Shown in pieces: positions 48,424 to 59,629 of a DNA stretch of 64,000 bases. A program made the translations under genes and the position numbers. The notes under the pieces were generated by a model. That model was not told the origin of the DNA and made no database searches. It saw only the letters and a list, made by a program, of their open reading frames with translations. Source of the stretch: Lithospermum erythrorhizon (Eukaryota > Streptophyta > Magnoliopsida > Boraginales > Boraginaceae). Location of the stretch: the NCBI GenBank assembly GCA_019722365.1, contig JADFUC010000776.1:372001-436000 (forward strand), written 5' to 3'. Each line of letters opens with the position of its first letter. Positions within the stretch are counted from its first letter, which is position 1.

Positions 48424-50358
48424 TTAATGTGACGAACCTTTGATATATATCCCCGAGCGAGAAGATGAAGGTGAAGACGAAGATGATGCATAACTCTCTG
48501 TTCCAACGACCACGAAAAACAAATCCGATAAATAATTCCCAATTTCTTCAGGAGAAAATCTAACCAAAGACCCCAGATTCCTTTCCTTTGATAGCACAAG
48601 TTTATGCTTGTTATAAAACTCTCGATACACTGGAATCAATTTTCTTGCAATAGCTAATTTTATTTCATCACGGAGCTTCGTATCCGCTACAACGCACACA
48701 GATTGCTTATGGTACACCTCCTCAAATTGAGCGTTGAATTTCTTGAAACAATCTTTGACTACTCCAACATTTTTCACAGCCGTTGGATCCTCTGGTATCA
48801 AACTGATGACGTGTCCCCATGCAAGCTTCACATACGTTGATGCAAACTGTTTGACTTTTTTCTCATGATTAGTCAACCACTCATCCCCTAATAAATTCTT
48901 GAGGTTTGACATGTTGACTTTTACGATTACATATTGGAGATTATTAGCCAAAAATAAATAAGATAAAGAAATGTCTTTGTAACTCTTGGCTTTGCTATCA
49001 AGCTTGCATAGTAACACCAGAACAAGCCATGCAAGCCGAGTCGAGATCACCGATACTCTAGTATCTTCTAGATACATCTCAATGGAATCTGAATTTCCGA
49101 ACAAAAGTTCTGGTAGAGATGATCTCACTGGAGGTGCCATGTCAGCAAGGATATCAGTTAATATGGTGCTATAATCTCCTAGTAAAGTGAGATAATTAAT
49201 CACCTCAATTGTTAAAGGATGAATTCCACCACCAGCTACAATAGACTTTGAGGTGTTCTTGAGAATTCCAGCTTCAAAATCTGATAAACTTTCACGTACA
49301 AATTGCCCCATCTTGATCAATGTAGAGATTGCTTGAGATTTAACTGATGAATTTGATTGTAATGCAAAGATTGATTCAATCTCTGGCCAAAGATTAGCCA
49401 TTGAAGAGTACATATCAAGAACACGAAACACTTTTTCTGGAGATTTTTTGGACTTTTTGGTGTTTTTCACAACGTTTTCCGGAAAACTGAAGAGTATTAC
49501 CCCCCCTTCTCCGGAAATTTCGGAAAATATTGAATCTTTGATTGATTCATTGGATGCAAAAACATTGTCACAAAGAATTCTTTCTCCATTGAACAGAGTT
49601 TTTACTGCGACTCTAACTGCATTGAGCCAGTTCTTGATTTTTAATTCAAGAACTTCGTAGTCCATTTTATTCATGTGTGACGGGCTAATTTTCTCGACCC
49701 CAAGCTTATAAATCCCTTCATCGATAATTGATTTTCGAATAATTTTGTATACTTTTAAGCATTCTTTTGCATAGCCAGAAGTGATCATGCATTCAGCAAT
49801 TGTCCTCAAATCCGACATTGCTATTGTTGAAACATCCTCAACTTCAACAATTTCGGATTCTTGATTTTCCTCGAAATCAGAATCCGAGAAGTTTGATAAG
49901 GCTGAGGAACGTGAGGATCTTGTTGAGACTGATTCAGGGTCTAAATGAGCTCTGTTCATGGAGAGAATTTGATAGAATTCTTTTTGGAGACGTTTCATGG
50001 CAATTTGCATGAGATTTTGAGCACTAGCTAATTTTTCCGAGGATGGATTTTCTGAAGCAAGAAACCTCATTGCTTTTTGTAAATTGTTGACACATTTGAT
50101 GAAATCTTTGGCTTCATTTTTGCTATGGTAGAAGAGGGAAGTGACTTTGGAGAAAGTGGTGGAGTCAGGGTTCCATTTCATGAACATGGGTTCGGCTCTT
50201 TCTAGTGTTTTGTCCATCACTTCGTCGGCGAAGCTCCGGGATGAAGAGGGGGAGAAGGAGAATCTTGATGGGGATGAAATGTATGAAACTTGAGAGGTTG
50301 AAGGGGAGGTTGATCTTGTTGGTGAAAAGCACAAACTCCTCATCCCTTTTTGAGGCAT
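48424..50358 (-). CDS. Exocyst subunit EXO70, H-type-like
   Basis: EXO70 is the exocyst subunit that binds phosphoinositides at the plasma membrane and marks sites for tethering secretory vesicles. Plants have many isoforms, and clade H members are tied to defence and trichome wall deposition. The gene is one uninterrupted 644-codon exon, as usual for non-A clades. The start MPQKGMRSLCFSP resembles the MPRKGMRS start of EXO70H proteins and is followed by a Ser/Pro-rich stretch (residues 10-42). The Exo70 domain covers roughly residues 230-620. Recognisable points are LKIKNWLNAVRVAVKTLFNG, ILCDNVFAS, GGGIHPLTIEVINYLTLLGD, FLANNLQYVIVKV and FNAQFEEVYHKQ, ending RFSPEEIGNYLSDLFF. The C-terminus has an unusual Ser-rich tail (SSSSSPSSSRSGIY). 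H is the best guess for clade; G is possible. Confidence 0.93.
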   Translation of the reverse strand: MPQKGMRSLCFSPTRSTSPSTSQVSYISSPSRFSFSPSSSRSFADEVMDKTLERAEPMFMKWNPDSTTFSKVTSLFYHSKNEAKDFIKCVNNLQKAMRFLASENPSSEKLASAQNLMQIAMKRLQKEFYQILSMNRAHLDPESVSTRSSRSSALSNFSDSDFEENQESEIVEVEDVSTIAMSDLRTIAECMITSGYAKECLKVYKIIRKSIIDEGIYKLGVEKISPSHMNKMDYEVLELKIKNWLNAVRVAVKTLFNGERILCDNVFASNESIKDSIFSEISGEGGVILFSFPENVVKNTKKSKKSPEKVFRVLDMYSSMANLWPEIESIFALQSNSSVKSQAISTLIKMGQFVRESLSDFEAGILKNTSKSIVAGGGIHPLTIEVINYLTLLGDYSTILTDILADMAPPVRSSLPELLFGNSDSIEMYLEDTRVSVISTRLAWLVLVLLCKLDSKAKSYKDISLSYLFLANNLQYVIVKVNMSNLKNLLGDEWLTNHEKKVKQFASTYVKLAWGHVISLIPEDPTAVKNVGVVKDCFKKFNAQFEEVYHKQSVCVVADTKLRDEIKLAIARKLIPVYREFYNKHKLVLSKERNLGSLVRFSPEEIGNYLSDLFFVVVGTESYASSSSSPSSSRSGIYIKGSSH

Positions 50359-50506
50359 CTCTTTGAATTGAATACTTTTGGTTTTGGTTTAGATGGTTTT
50401 ATGAAGATTTTGTTTATTCTTCCTTCTTCTTTTCTTTTCACTAGGATATATTTGGTTTTGGGAACACTACTTCTAAGTTTATTTGGGGAAGGGGGAGAGG
50501 GGGGGG

Positions 50507-50514
50507 TTTTATAG
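50507..50514 (-). promoter_or_regulatory. TATA box of the EXO70 gene
   Basis: On the minus strand this reads CTATAAAA, about 150 bases upstream of the start codon, implying a 5' UTR of roughly 115-125 bases. A G/C-rich run (C-rich on the minus strand, 50490-50506) lies directly downstream in the transcript direction. Confidence 0.5.
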
Positions 50515-50599
50515 AGGTGATTTGGGGGGTGGGGTGTTAAAGAGGGGATGAATATGGAGCTTAATATTGAAATTGCATGCAAAAATTCAATAAAATTTG

Positions 50600-52899
50600 G
50601 GACTTATTTGGTATGAGGAAAATGACCCATGGATGTTTGACTATTGCTTAATTAGAAATTAAATGGCATCTTTGTTCACATGGCTGTGCAACGTAATAAC
50701 GTAACTAATGATGCATTTTAATTAATTTGGGTAAACTCAAACTTTCTTTTCTTGTGAAATCATGTCAGTAGCTTATAATATTATTAGTTGCCAGACATTT
50801 TTTAAAGAAATTCAACGAGTGGTGTATGTATGTTTCAACTAAATTGATTAAATGTTGAATCCCTTAATATTGTAATTGAAAATTCTTGAGGGAGTTGTAT
50901 GGTTAATAATTACACCACGTAAACTATATATTATCAATGTACGTAAACTGTATATTATCAATGTCTATGTCACGACGGCCAATGCATTTAGGACAAATTA
51001 TAATAAAACGACAAGCCATGAAAGAGTAATCTCGCTAACGCTGGCGCTGAAATAATTCCTTACCAACACTTTCTCTATTTTAACTGGCCATTACGTAACT
51101 TGCCTACTGTAATTTAAATTTCACGACGCGATTATATGTTATCATAATTCAACCCAGATTATCAGTGTACATTCAAAAAATAGCATTTGTTGATCTCACG
51201 TTAAAAAAATTAGAACAAGATGGCATAACATCTTATTCAAATCAAGTACCATATGGACCATTTAACGATATTGTTCACATTACGTACACATACAAATTCC
51301 CTGGTACGGATTAGTTTTTAAGTTAGACGTGTTGAGGGTATAATGACTAGTCATTTTTAGAGTTTGTTCTATGATAGATATGTGACATATTATTTGGACG
51401 CTAAAATCATATACTCCGTATTAATTTAACTTTAAAAATATTGATATAGGAACTTTATTATGTATACATCATATCGTGCCAGCTTTAGTCATTAAGTATG
51501 TTACTCTTTCGATTTCATATATATTGTCAAGTTTTGACCTTCTTTTAAAGTTTAATACATACATAACATACTACTCTTTCCATCCGATAATAAAGATAAC
51601 ATTTTAATACGAATTAAAATAGATATACTTTTCAAAATATAAGTAAATTTTGATCAAATGATATCATTTATGCAAAATGAAATAAAAAGAATATAGCCAA
51701 ACTTCATGTGATGGACAAACTATTTATTATTGATATGAAGATTAGATTGACTTGGAAAATCGATCCATAAGCCAATGTGACGATAAGCAGGAGTTTATTA
51801 TTATTAGTCCGACGCGTTATATCTTTATCCCAATCAAAATCATTTTAATTTTTACAACATACATACATATGAACGAATGCTTATCATTTTGTTAGCATAA
51901 ATACTGGTCACTTAATTCTTTTGAAATAAATGGAGCTCATCACATGGCAAGTTATTGTGAAGTTGATATGACATTACGACACAAACATAAAATTACTTTT
52001 ATTGCCTAAAGGTTTTAAATATGAGCATATATTTCAACATATAAACATAAATAGATATAGAAATGGACCAACCTTGATAAGAATACGAATCAGCTGATGA
52101 TACACATTGATAAGCATTTAGTGAAATATTGGATTTTTGTGGGTGGGTGAAGGGACAAGGTGGGGGCGGGGTTTATTTATTTTATTGATTATTAAAAAAT
52201 AGTTCAGTTAATTGGCTGGTTTTTTGGGCTGACACATTTAGTAAAATATATGGAAAATTTCGAAGACTTTTTCTTTTTAGTTCAGGGCGCCAAATAGACT
52301 AGCTTATTCACTAAAAGCGTTAAATGCTGAAACGTTTTACTATTATTTGAAAGTTTCCCAATAGTTCAGGTGCTTAGATGTAATTTAGCCTTAAATTAAT
52401 AATATGTATTATCAATATGTAATAACACATGAAAAATAGATTTGTTGATAAAACTGCTTAAATTAAATTAACATTAAATAGAATCCTGACTTCGAGTGGA
52501 ACCCAGCTAGGGTCCGACTGGAAAAAAATATTTGGCTGGACTCGGCAAACATTCATACAAGTTTTAATGATACTTGATTCAACATAAAAGTCGAACAATA
52601 ATGTTCCGCCTCGATTCTGGAGCACTATTAAACCAAATTCAACTCGAGCATGCTCGATCCGATTCAACTAAGGCAATACCGAAATCTCACTTATATCCAC
52701 ACCAAAACAAAGGTCAAAAACTATTTTACTCCTAAACAAAACTTCCTCAAATACTACTTACAAAGGGGGCAAAATAATCATTTCATCCCAGTTTTTAACA
52801 CTATTTCGGTGTGATTTAGCTCCCCTGTACCCTTATCTTTTCAGTTTTGACTTTAAGACCACAAGTCCACAGGCATTCTTGAACTGTTGAACCCTTGCA
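50600..52899. other. Intergenic region between EXO70 and MORF9 genes
   Basis: No gene is seen. There is a 24-base tandem duplication (cgtaaactatatattatcaa plus tgta) at about 50918-50965, a Stowaway-like terminus word near 51580 without a partner, and a decayed TTCGA-rich repeat at about 52480-52680. Confidence 0.45.
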
Positions 52900-55047
52900 A
52901 TGGCAACTCTGAAACTCTCCTTCTTCCCCAAAACCCCCCCCCCCCCCCCCCCTCCAAACCCACCCCAAATCCCCATTTCCCCTCCCTTTCCTCCCCTTTC
53001 AACTTCCCTCAACTTCCCCTTCAATCCCAAGAAAACCATGTACTCATTTGTCAAGGTTTCATCATATTAAGGCAGCTGCAGCTGCAGATAGAGATAGAGG
53101 TAATAATAATGGTGAGCAAAGAGAGCCTATTATGTTGCCTGGATGTGACTATAATCATTGGCTTATTGTTATGGAGTTTCCCAAAGACCCTGTACCAAGT
53201 AGAGAGCAAATGATTGATACTTATCTTAATACTCTTGCCACTGTTCTTGGCAGGTTGGTTTCATTTTCTTTGAATTTTGTGTAAAAATATTATCTTTATG
53301 TTCCAGTTTTGATTGAAAATGTTATATTTATTCTCTAGTTTCCATTACAGTATCCATGTTTTTACACGGGTAAGGTTGCCTACTATCCAACTCCACCTAT
53401 TCAATTAAAAATGTTATACTATGTATTATCTATATTCAATTAAAAATGGTATCTTTATTTTCCAGATTGGATTAAAGCTGTAATCTTTATTGTCCATATT
53501 CTATTAAAAATGTTATCTTTATTATCCAGTTTTGATTGAATTTTATGTACTATGGACTTATGGGGTTAAATATTTTATATTCTCTAGCTTCGGGATATAA
53601 TGGAATAATTCAAAATGGCTTATTACACTAGCTGCACTTCTTATGTGTTGTGAAATACGGAGTAGATGGTAGTGTTTGCACTTCACTCTTGAAATACGGA
53701 GTAGATGGTAGTGTTTGCACTTCACTCTTGGGTCAATTTGGAAACAACCTCCGTGTTTACACAAGGGTAAGGCCATGTAATATCCGACCTTTTACCCTCC
53801 TTAGGAGGGAGATTTTTCAGAGGCATTGACTTATTCGATTATAAATATTATTTGTATTATCCAGTTTCGTAAAAATGTTATCTTTATCGTTTTTCTCCCT
53901 TGTTTTCCAATGACTTGTTCTTATTCTTTGCGTTTTTATATATTGATATTTTGGGTTGTTTACAATGCATATCTGTGCGTGTAATTTGGGAGAATTTCTG
54001 ATACTCATGGAATTTGATGCGGATGGTAACTTTTAGCTTGAGTTTAGTGCTTCATTTGCTTGTAATTTCACTTTAGTGTAGCATATAGTTGTCAATTTGG
54101 GTGATTTGAGGCTATATTGAATGCATTTGAGGTTAACTTGATAGTAAAAGCTTAATTCTAAACTTGCATTCGGATGTGAAATGTTTCATGATATATAGGA
54201 TGGAAGTTTTTAGCAGAAGTATTGAGTTTCTTGTTTCTGTATTTGCATTCAGTTGGTTGCCAACAGAGAATTAGTGTCCAAAGGTAGTGTTTTGGCTTTA
54301 TAATAACGCAAATTGAACTTAAGCTTTTAGGTTGTTTGGTTATACAACAGCCTCCCGAAAAAATTGTTAAAGATGTCTTGAGTTAGTGGTCAACTAGAGA
54401 GCAATTACTGGCTTCTTATCTTTTTTGTATTCTTTGAGTTAGTTGTCTTTCTGTATCTCACATTGGTCTTCTCTCTTGTATCAGTATGGAAGAAGCTAAG
54501 AAGAATATGTATGCTTTTAGTACCACAACTTATACTGGATTCCAATGCACAGTTGATGAAATGGAAACAAAATCTTGGCGGTTCGTGGTTATACAAGCTT
54601 TTTTTCCCATTTTCACATATGCTAGGATTTCAGCTCAACTTCCTATTTTTGCATGCCCTCAAGTTATGTTTTGGAGTAAATTCTGATAGAAACCTTTTGT
54701 TCCCCTTGCAATTCTGGTTGTAGGATTACCTGGAGTTCTGTGGGTACTTCCAGATTCATATATTGATGTTAAGAATAAGGATTATGGAGGTAATTCACTT
54801 GCCATTCATCATTTATGATGATGTTAATGTTCTCCTGATTTGTTCACTCTTTTTTGTTTATCTCCCAGGTGACAAGTATGTGAATGGAGAAATAATTCCT
54901 TGCCAGTATCCAACCTATCAGCCCAAGCAGTCTAATCGACCAAAATACAAGAGTAAAGCATACGTCAGGCAAAGAGATGGCCCCCCATCCAGGAGATCGA
55001 AACAAGAGGCAACTCCTGGATCGGCAACTTCTGAATCATCGCCCTAG
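52900..55047 (+). CDS. MORF9: MORF9-like organellar RNA-editing factor, reading frame disrupted
   Basis: MORF/RIP proteins join PPR proteins in plastid and mitochondrial editosomes; MORF9 acts in plastids. Exons are 52900-53253, 54485-54580, 54724-54789 and 54869-55047. Conserved blocks are [74 protein letters not shown] and [20 protein letters not shown]. The last block and tail point to MORF9 rather than MORF2. Two problems exist. The start [12 protein letters not shown] runs into a 19-C tract (52934-52952), and the downstream transit-peptide and MORF frame is only reached if the tract is one base shorter (or two longer). The end of exon 2 also does not match the phase of exon 3 and is shorter than in relatives. 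Either this is a recent pseudogene or the tract and exon end carry assembly errors. Confidence 0.75.
52934..52952 (+). repeat. C19 homopolymer in the MORF9 transit-peptide region
   Basis: Nineteen consecutive C residues encode a poly-Pro run. The count decides the frame: from ATG 52900 the current count leads to a stop after about 57 codons, while 18 C would join the frame that carries the MORF domain. Confidence 0.9.
53330..53830 (+). repeat. Repeats in MORF9 intron 1, with SINE-like Angio-domain remnant
   Basis: 53330-53560 has several copies of a unit like aaaatgttatctttattatcc plus agttttgatt. 53580-53830 carries tcgggatataatggaataat, tcaaaatggcttattacact, gggtcaatttggaaacaacc, aagggtaaggcca, tatccgacc and cttaggagggag...aggcattg, related to the two copies in the GSTL intron. 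A 41-base segment starting gaaatacggagtagatggta is tandemly duplicated at about 53650-53730. Confidence 0.55.
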
Positions 55048-55729
55048 TGCAGTGTAACAGTATGCATTCCTTCAATCCTATGGGTTTGAGTAATGCTGAC
55101 TCTACCTTATTTTCTAGTGATACACTAACACCTGCTTCATCGTCATGTAAATGAGTATGTTGAGTTTATATTTATACCGTTTAGTTATAATTCTATTGCA
55201 GGTTCTCTTCTATTCACATTTTGGATTTGGTGATGGAGGTAGCTTGAATTCATGCTAGTGATGAATATTTTTTATGATATGTATGTAGTTCATGTTTAGA
55301 GGCTCTGCTGCCATTTTCTGATTTATAATGGTTGTTGATCTTTGTTGTAGCCTCTGCACTGGTTTGAACTAATGTTTGCTGAAAGTATAGCTTCCAAGTA
55401 ATTCGTGCACTGTTACCTTCCTTGTGCTCTAATTTTATGTTACTAATTTCGAAAATTACAACCAAATGACTTCAACTTATTGTACCAAAATTACATTTGT
55501 TAATCATGAGTGATGAAACGAGACATTCAAAAAACATGTGTGATCAAACGATGGATTGTGGTAAACATGTATCAAGAACACTGTCTTTCACCATATCAAC
55601 ACATCGAAATATGTGTTTGGTAAATATCCAAAAAGACAGCCCTGGTAAATTATTCAAGAAGTATGCCAGATATCATTAGATTGAAGTTGAAACTTAGACA
55701 TAGAATGCTTTACAGTTTTCAGTATTTTT
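55048..55729. other. Convergent 3' flanks of MORF9 and psbQ
   Basis: No further gene is seen between these two tail-to-tail genes. The stretch presumably holds both 3' UTRs. Confidence 0.5.
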
Positions 55730-56797
55730 TTAGCCAAGCTTGGAGAGTACATCATTAAGAGTAGCTACAGTTTCCGAGTAATACTTCTCTGCTTGAGGGG
55801 TGTTCTTGATCTTTGCAGCATAATCCAACTGCCAAGAACCATAAAATACATAATGTAAGAAGAATGATAAAATGTACCCTGTACATCCTCGATTCTTATT
55901 TGAATGACCTATGCAGTTTAACGAGACTTACATTGTCTATCGTCTGGAAAAGTTCTCCAGTTAGATCCTTGAGCGCTTTCTTCTCATCCTTGGACTTGGC
56001 AGATATAATTGTGTTGAGATCGTAGCGGAGGTACCCTGCCCTCAGACGTAGGTCATCTCTTACATATGGCCAAGCCTTCTGGTCGATCAACGCCTTCACC
56101 TTGACGATTTCCTTGGCTGACTCCTTTGCTCTCTGTGCCGCCTCAGTAGGTGTCAATGGCTGAAGGTAAAACCTTTCCTTGAGTGGCAATTTAAGGTCCC
56201 TTGCTTCATCAGAGTTCAATGTTCCAGCTTCAAAAAGTAAAAACATATTGTTGATAACATGTCTTTAAATGATCATCAACTTGCATGTTACTCATAGTAA
56301 ATCAATAGACTGGTTGGGTAAGATATCTGTACACTAAATTTTGTACTATCTTATTAATGTTTTTAAATTTCAGCCTTCCTAACCAACCTTTTAAATTCTA
56401 GTACATAACACAATGTTTCTATTTTATAGCTATATCTACTTCATTTTTATTACGCCTCCATGTTAATATATAAGTGACTGTTTAGACTATACTCACGTAA
56501 ACCACCAGAGGGTGGAGGTGGTGGTCCAACTTTGATGGAGAGAGCACCAGCTAGTGCCCCCTGGACCAATGATCCCGAGGCGATCCCGGCAGCGACTAAG
56601 CCTAAAACAGCACGGCGGCTAGTTTCAGCATCCGTGTTCTGCTGTGCTCTGACTCTGAATCCATGCTTGGCACATGCAACTTTGCTGGTGGTGCCACCAG
56701 TTGTCAGCCTTCCGGCGCCGCTGATCTGGAGGCTGCCTTCCATTACAGCTGAAGAGGACCCACGTAAGCCAAACATTGAAGCCATTGCTTGAGCCAT
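55730..56797 (-). CDS. psbQ: PsbQ, 16-kDa oxygen-evolving enhancer protein 3 of photosystem II
   Basis: PsbQ is an extrinsic lumenal subunit that stabilises the Mn4CaO5 cluster and PSII-LHCII supercomplexes. Three exons join in frame: 56797-56497, 56227-55932, 55828-55730, giving 231 residues. The bipartite targeting sequence is clear: a Ser/Gly/Thr-rich chloroplast transit peptide (1 to about 50) followed by a twin-arginine thylakoid signal (SRR at 60-62, hydrophobic core [16 protein letters not shown], cleavage after ALA 81-83). The mature protein of about 148 residues has the PsbQ features [10 protein letters not shown] near its start and a four-helix body with [40 protein letters not shown] and [20 protein letters not shown], ending VLSKLG. 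I chose MAQAMASM at 56797 over an in-frame ATG at 56830 because the family starts MAQAM. No break is seen. Confidence 0.96.
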
Positions 56798-56864
56798 TGT
56801 TAGATAAATTATGTTGAGTAATTGAGGCAATGCGAGTTTATGTGGATGATCTTACTAAAATTTG

Positions 56865-56930
56865 TTATATTGTCTGAGTGATTGCCACGTGGATATTTAT
56901 CTGGATTTGGATATGAAGTTGGCCAATGGA
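56865..56930 (-). promoter_or_regulatory. psbQ light-type promoter elements (G-box, I-box, CCAAT)
   Basis: The palindromic G-box CCACGTGG lies at 56885-56892, about 90 bases upstream of the start codon. On the minus strand an I-box core (GATAA) directly precedes it, in ccagataaatatccacgtgg. A TATA-like word (ATATAA) is at 56865-56870 and ggccaatgg at about 56921. G-box next to I-box is the classic light-regulatory pairing of photosynthesis genes, which fits psbQ. Binding is inferred. Confidence 0.55.
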
Positions 56931-57107
56931 TGTTTAGTTTTTGATTAATAGGATTTTGGGTTCTTTCTCCTCCACTAGTATTTTGACATTTGGAACATGG
57001 AATCATTTTTCATTCAAGAAGTTGAAATAGATTTTGTTTCACTTCTGAACGTTGCTCAAGTGTAAATGATATATATATATTTTTTTGGAATTTTGTCCTG
57101 TCATAAG

Positions 57108-57453
57108 TAGGGGTGCAACCAAATCGAACCCTATCGAATAATAGGTAGGTTTGATTCGGTTCGATTTTTTTATTTTCAATTATTCATCTACCGGGCCCGA
57201 CCAAATATCAAAAATCAGCGTGCTCGATCTGAAGTTCTAACCCCTTTTTTATGCTCAAGATTCGATTCTTGCTCGCATTTCGACCGAACGCTCGCTAGCT
57301 GAAGCCCCGGTCTCGAATCGAACGCTCGCAAACATCTAAATAGTTCGACTAAGGTAATATCGGACTGAATCGAATAGTTCGAGCTTAAATCGATCTTTTT
57401 CGAGTCGAATTTCTCGAACCGAATCGAATATTTACGTTCACTCACGCCCCCTA
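57108..57453. mobile_element. hAT-like non-autonomous element
   Basis: Starts TAGGGGTGCAACC and ends GTTCACTCACGCCCCCTA, short inverted ends of the TAGGGG type common in hAT elements. The interior is packed with tcgaatcgaa, ttcgaacc and gctcg words, with no ORF. Flanks share ATAAG (left tcataag, right ctataag), a weak 8-bp-duplication candidate. Similar TTCGA-rich debris lies near 18.7, 44.2 and 52.6 kb. Confidence 0.4.
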
Positions 57454-58290
57454 CTATAAGGACTCTAATTGGAGACGCCATCATTCATACTCAATATAAC
57501 GCTTCCAGTTCCCTTTATCGACGCTGCTATGTGTCAGTTCCTAAATTAACGTATTTCTATTTTACCCTCCCCGATATTTTTATTTTATTTTAATTTTCAT
57601 ATTAACTTTTTCATACCAGAACTCTAACAAGACAATCTCTCCATAAATTACTACTATAAATATTATTCATTTACATAATACTCCATAATTATAACCAAGA
57701 GAAAATAAAAAGCTTGCTCTACGCCCTCATCTTTATTTTCCTACAGAACTTTTTCATCTTATTTCGCGTTTTTTAAATTTATTTTTTATTATAATTTTAT
57801 TATAAAATAATAAAATAATTTCAGATGTAAGCAAGCATCACAAGACATATAACTAGTTACGAATAATATATCATGTGGTTGATATTTCTCTTATCCTTTC
57901 ATAAGTTATACGGAGTATTAAGTTATCTCTCGTCATTTATTTGTCAATGACTCATATAATGTACTTTAGCTATGATATTGAGATGATTGATTACATCGAT
58001 TGGAAGATGTTAACCACATAAAACCCCTCCCTATTGTCTTTATGGTATAAATATGGTTCAATTGGGGACAACAAATTAAGCAAATGTTCAAGGGAACAAT
58101 AAAGCATGCCAAAATCATAACAAATGTAACATTCTTTGTGTAGCAACATATAAGAGGAGCAAATAATGAATCAGAAGCAGATTAGCATATAATAATCAGC
58201 TTATACATTAATATTCATCCAAATTGACCTGGTATAATCATCGTCTTATTGACAAGGTTCATTTACGCCAATAAAAAAAAATGTAACTCA
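57454..58290. other. Intergenic region
   Basis: No gene is seen between the hAT-like element and the NHL gene. AT-rich. The last 100 bases are probably the 3' UTR of the NHL gene. Confidence 0.5.
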
Positions 58291-58866
58291 TCAGTGATAA
58301 AGTTGAAGCAGTGGATTGAACACTGATAATGTTCCATTCGGACTAATTGAGGAACTAAGAAGGTATGTCCCATAATGCATGTCTTTTCGCTTGACGTTCC
58401 ATTTTAGCACTCGATATCTAATTGCAACATCCAGATGTACACTAAATTGTAATTTTCCATCACCAATCCGTCGCAATAACTGTTGATTTGTTTTAATCTC
58501 AAACTTCATCAAGGCCGTTTTCTTGCACCCTTGAGTAAAATCCATACTCAAATTTACACTAGCAACGCCACCGTTACAAAGAAATTGCAATCGAATTCTA
58601 TCATAATAAATCTTCATACCGTCGTTGGGATTTTTGACTTTAAGGTCTAATATGAGAGAAGTGTTCATTGCAACATCTTTTTGGTGAAGTTTTGAAGAAT
58701 TTTTGGTATGTTGGTTTGGGAAATAGAGATTAGCAATTGTGAAAATTGGAGATTTGGGACGTAAACCATACAAAACTGCTAAAAAAGCCAAAGTTAAGAC
58801 CGTTAGAACTTGAAAGAAAAAACAACAAATGGAACGAGGAACTTTGAAGATCCTTCGCTGCGACAT
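58291..58866 (-). CDS. NDR1/HIN1-like protein (LEA_2 domain)
   Basis: NHL proteins are small plasma-membrane-associated proteins, several of them induced by pathogens. The gene is one intact 191-codon exon, typical for the family though slightly short. The short cytosolic N-terminus (MSQRRIFKVPRSIC) is followed by one membrane segment (about residues 16-35, FFFQVLTVLTLAFLAVLYGL) and an LEA_2 domain: SPIFTIANLYF, SLILDLKVKNPNDGMKIYYD, LRRIGDGKLQFSVHLDVAIR and VLKWNVKRKDMHYG. The NPN motif of the LEA_2 fold is present as KNPNDGMKIYYD. Two N-glycosylation-type sites, NTS (about 69) and NLS (about 105), lie on the outer side. No close subfamily is assigned. Confidence 0.88.
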   Translation of the reverse strand: MSQRRIFKVPRSICCFFFQVLTVLTLAFLAVLYGLRPKSPIFTIANLYFPNQHTKNSSKLHQKDVAMNTSLILDLKVKNPNDGMKIYYDRIRLQFLCNGGVASVNLSMDFTQGCKKTALMKFEIKTNQQLLRRIGDGKLQFSVHLDVAIRYRVLKWNVKRKDMHYGTYLLSSSISPNGTLSVFNPLLQLYH

Positions 58867-59620
58867 ATTGGATTAAGAATGGAAGATGAAATGGATGGTT
58901 CAACAATCAAATTAAAGAAAATTCCATGTTAATAAATTTTGCTCTGTTTGGAATATGAAGACATTAGTGTTACAAAAGTCTATTACTCCTCATTAACCAT
59001 GAGTCCATGATCGGTCACCCTCTTAACATTCCTCTTTTTTTCTTTTAAATGTCGTCGGACTTGATACGAAGAAGCACATAACAAACGCTACTAGAATACA
59101 GACCAAACGCGACTTTTAACAAAAAAACTCGAATTCAAATTTAGAGTCAGATTTAGCAATGCCGTGGCTTTTTACTTAGCCCGAATACCAAATTGCGCTT
59201 TTTATACGTTTCTGCTGACAAGATAGAATGGAACAAATTTTTAAAAAAGCAAAATAAAAAATATAAAATAAAATAGGGCCTTACTCCATACGCCTAACGC
59301 TTTTATTGCTGGGGCTGACTTTAGTTTACGGTTTTTTCTAATATTTATTATTTTTAATATATTAATCGGGAGTAAAAAATAATTATAAAATAAAAATTTT
59401 TTTTTCCATTTCCTCTTCCCGCTCAAATAGAATACGTTTATTCAATTCAAACACTTCAAATACGAACTCGACGACAAGAATCGCCTCTCCTCTCACCGGG
59501 CAGCGCCCTCAAATTCAACAATCGAACAACACCCTACTCTCCTCTCTACACCATTATGTTGCATTCCTACAAGCACAAACATATTATATTTTTTTTTTGC
59601 TAATAATTCATCAATTATAT
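58867..59620. other. Intergenic region
   Basis: No gene is seen. AT-rich, with a slightly more GC-rich patch at 59400-59540. It includes the NHL promoter, in which no clear TATA box stands out. Confidence 0.45.
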
Positions 59621-59629
59621 TTTCATATG

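Noticed and set aside
48986..50012. Several plus-strand ORFs of 60-70 codons across the EXO70 gene
   Set aside because: They are antisense shadows of a well-conserved minus-strand coding exon and show no family motif.
57215..57484. 89-codon minus-strand ORF
   Set aside because: It overlaps the TTCGA-rich element and only reflects its repeated words.
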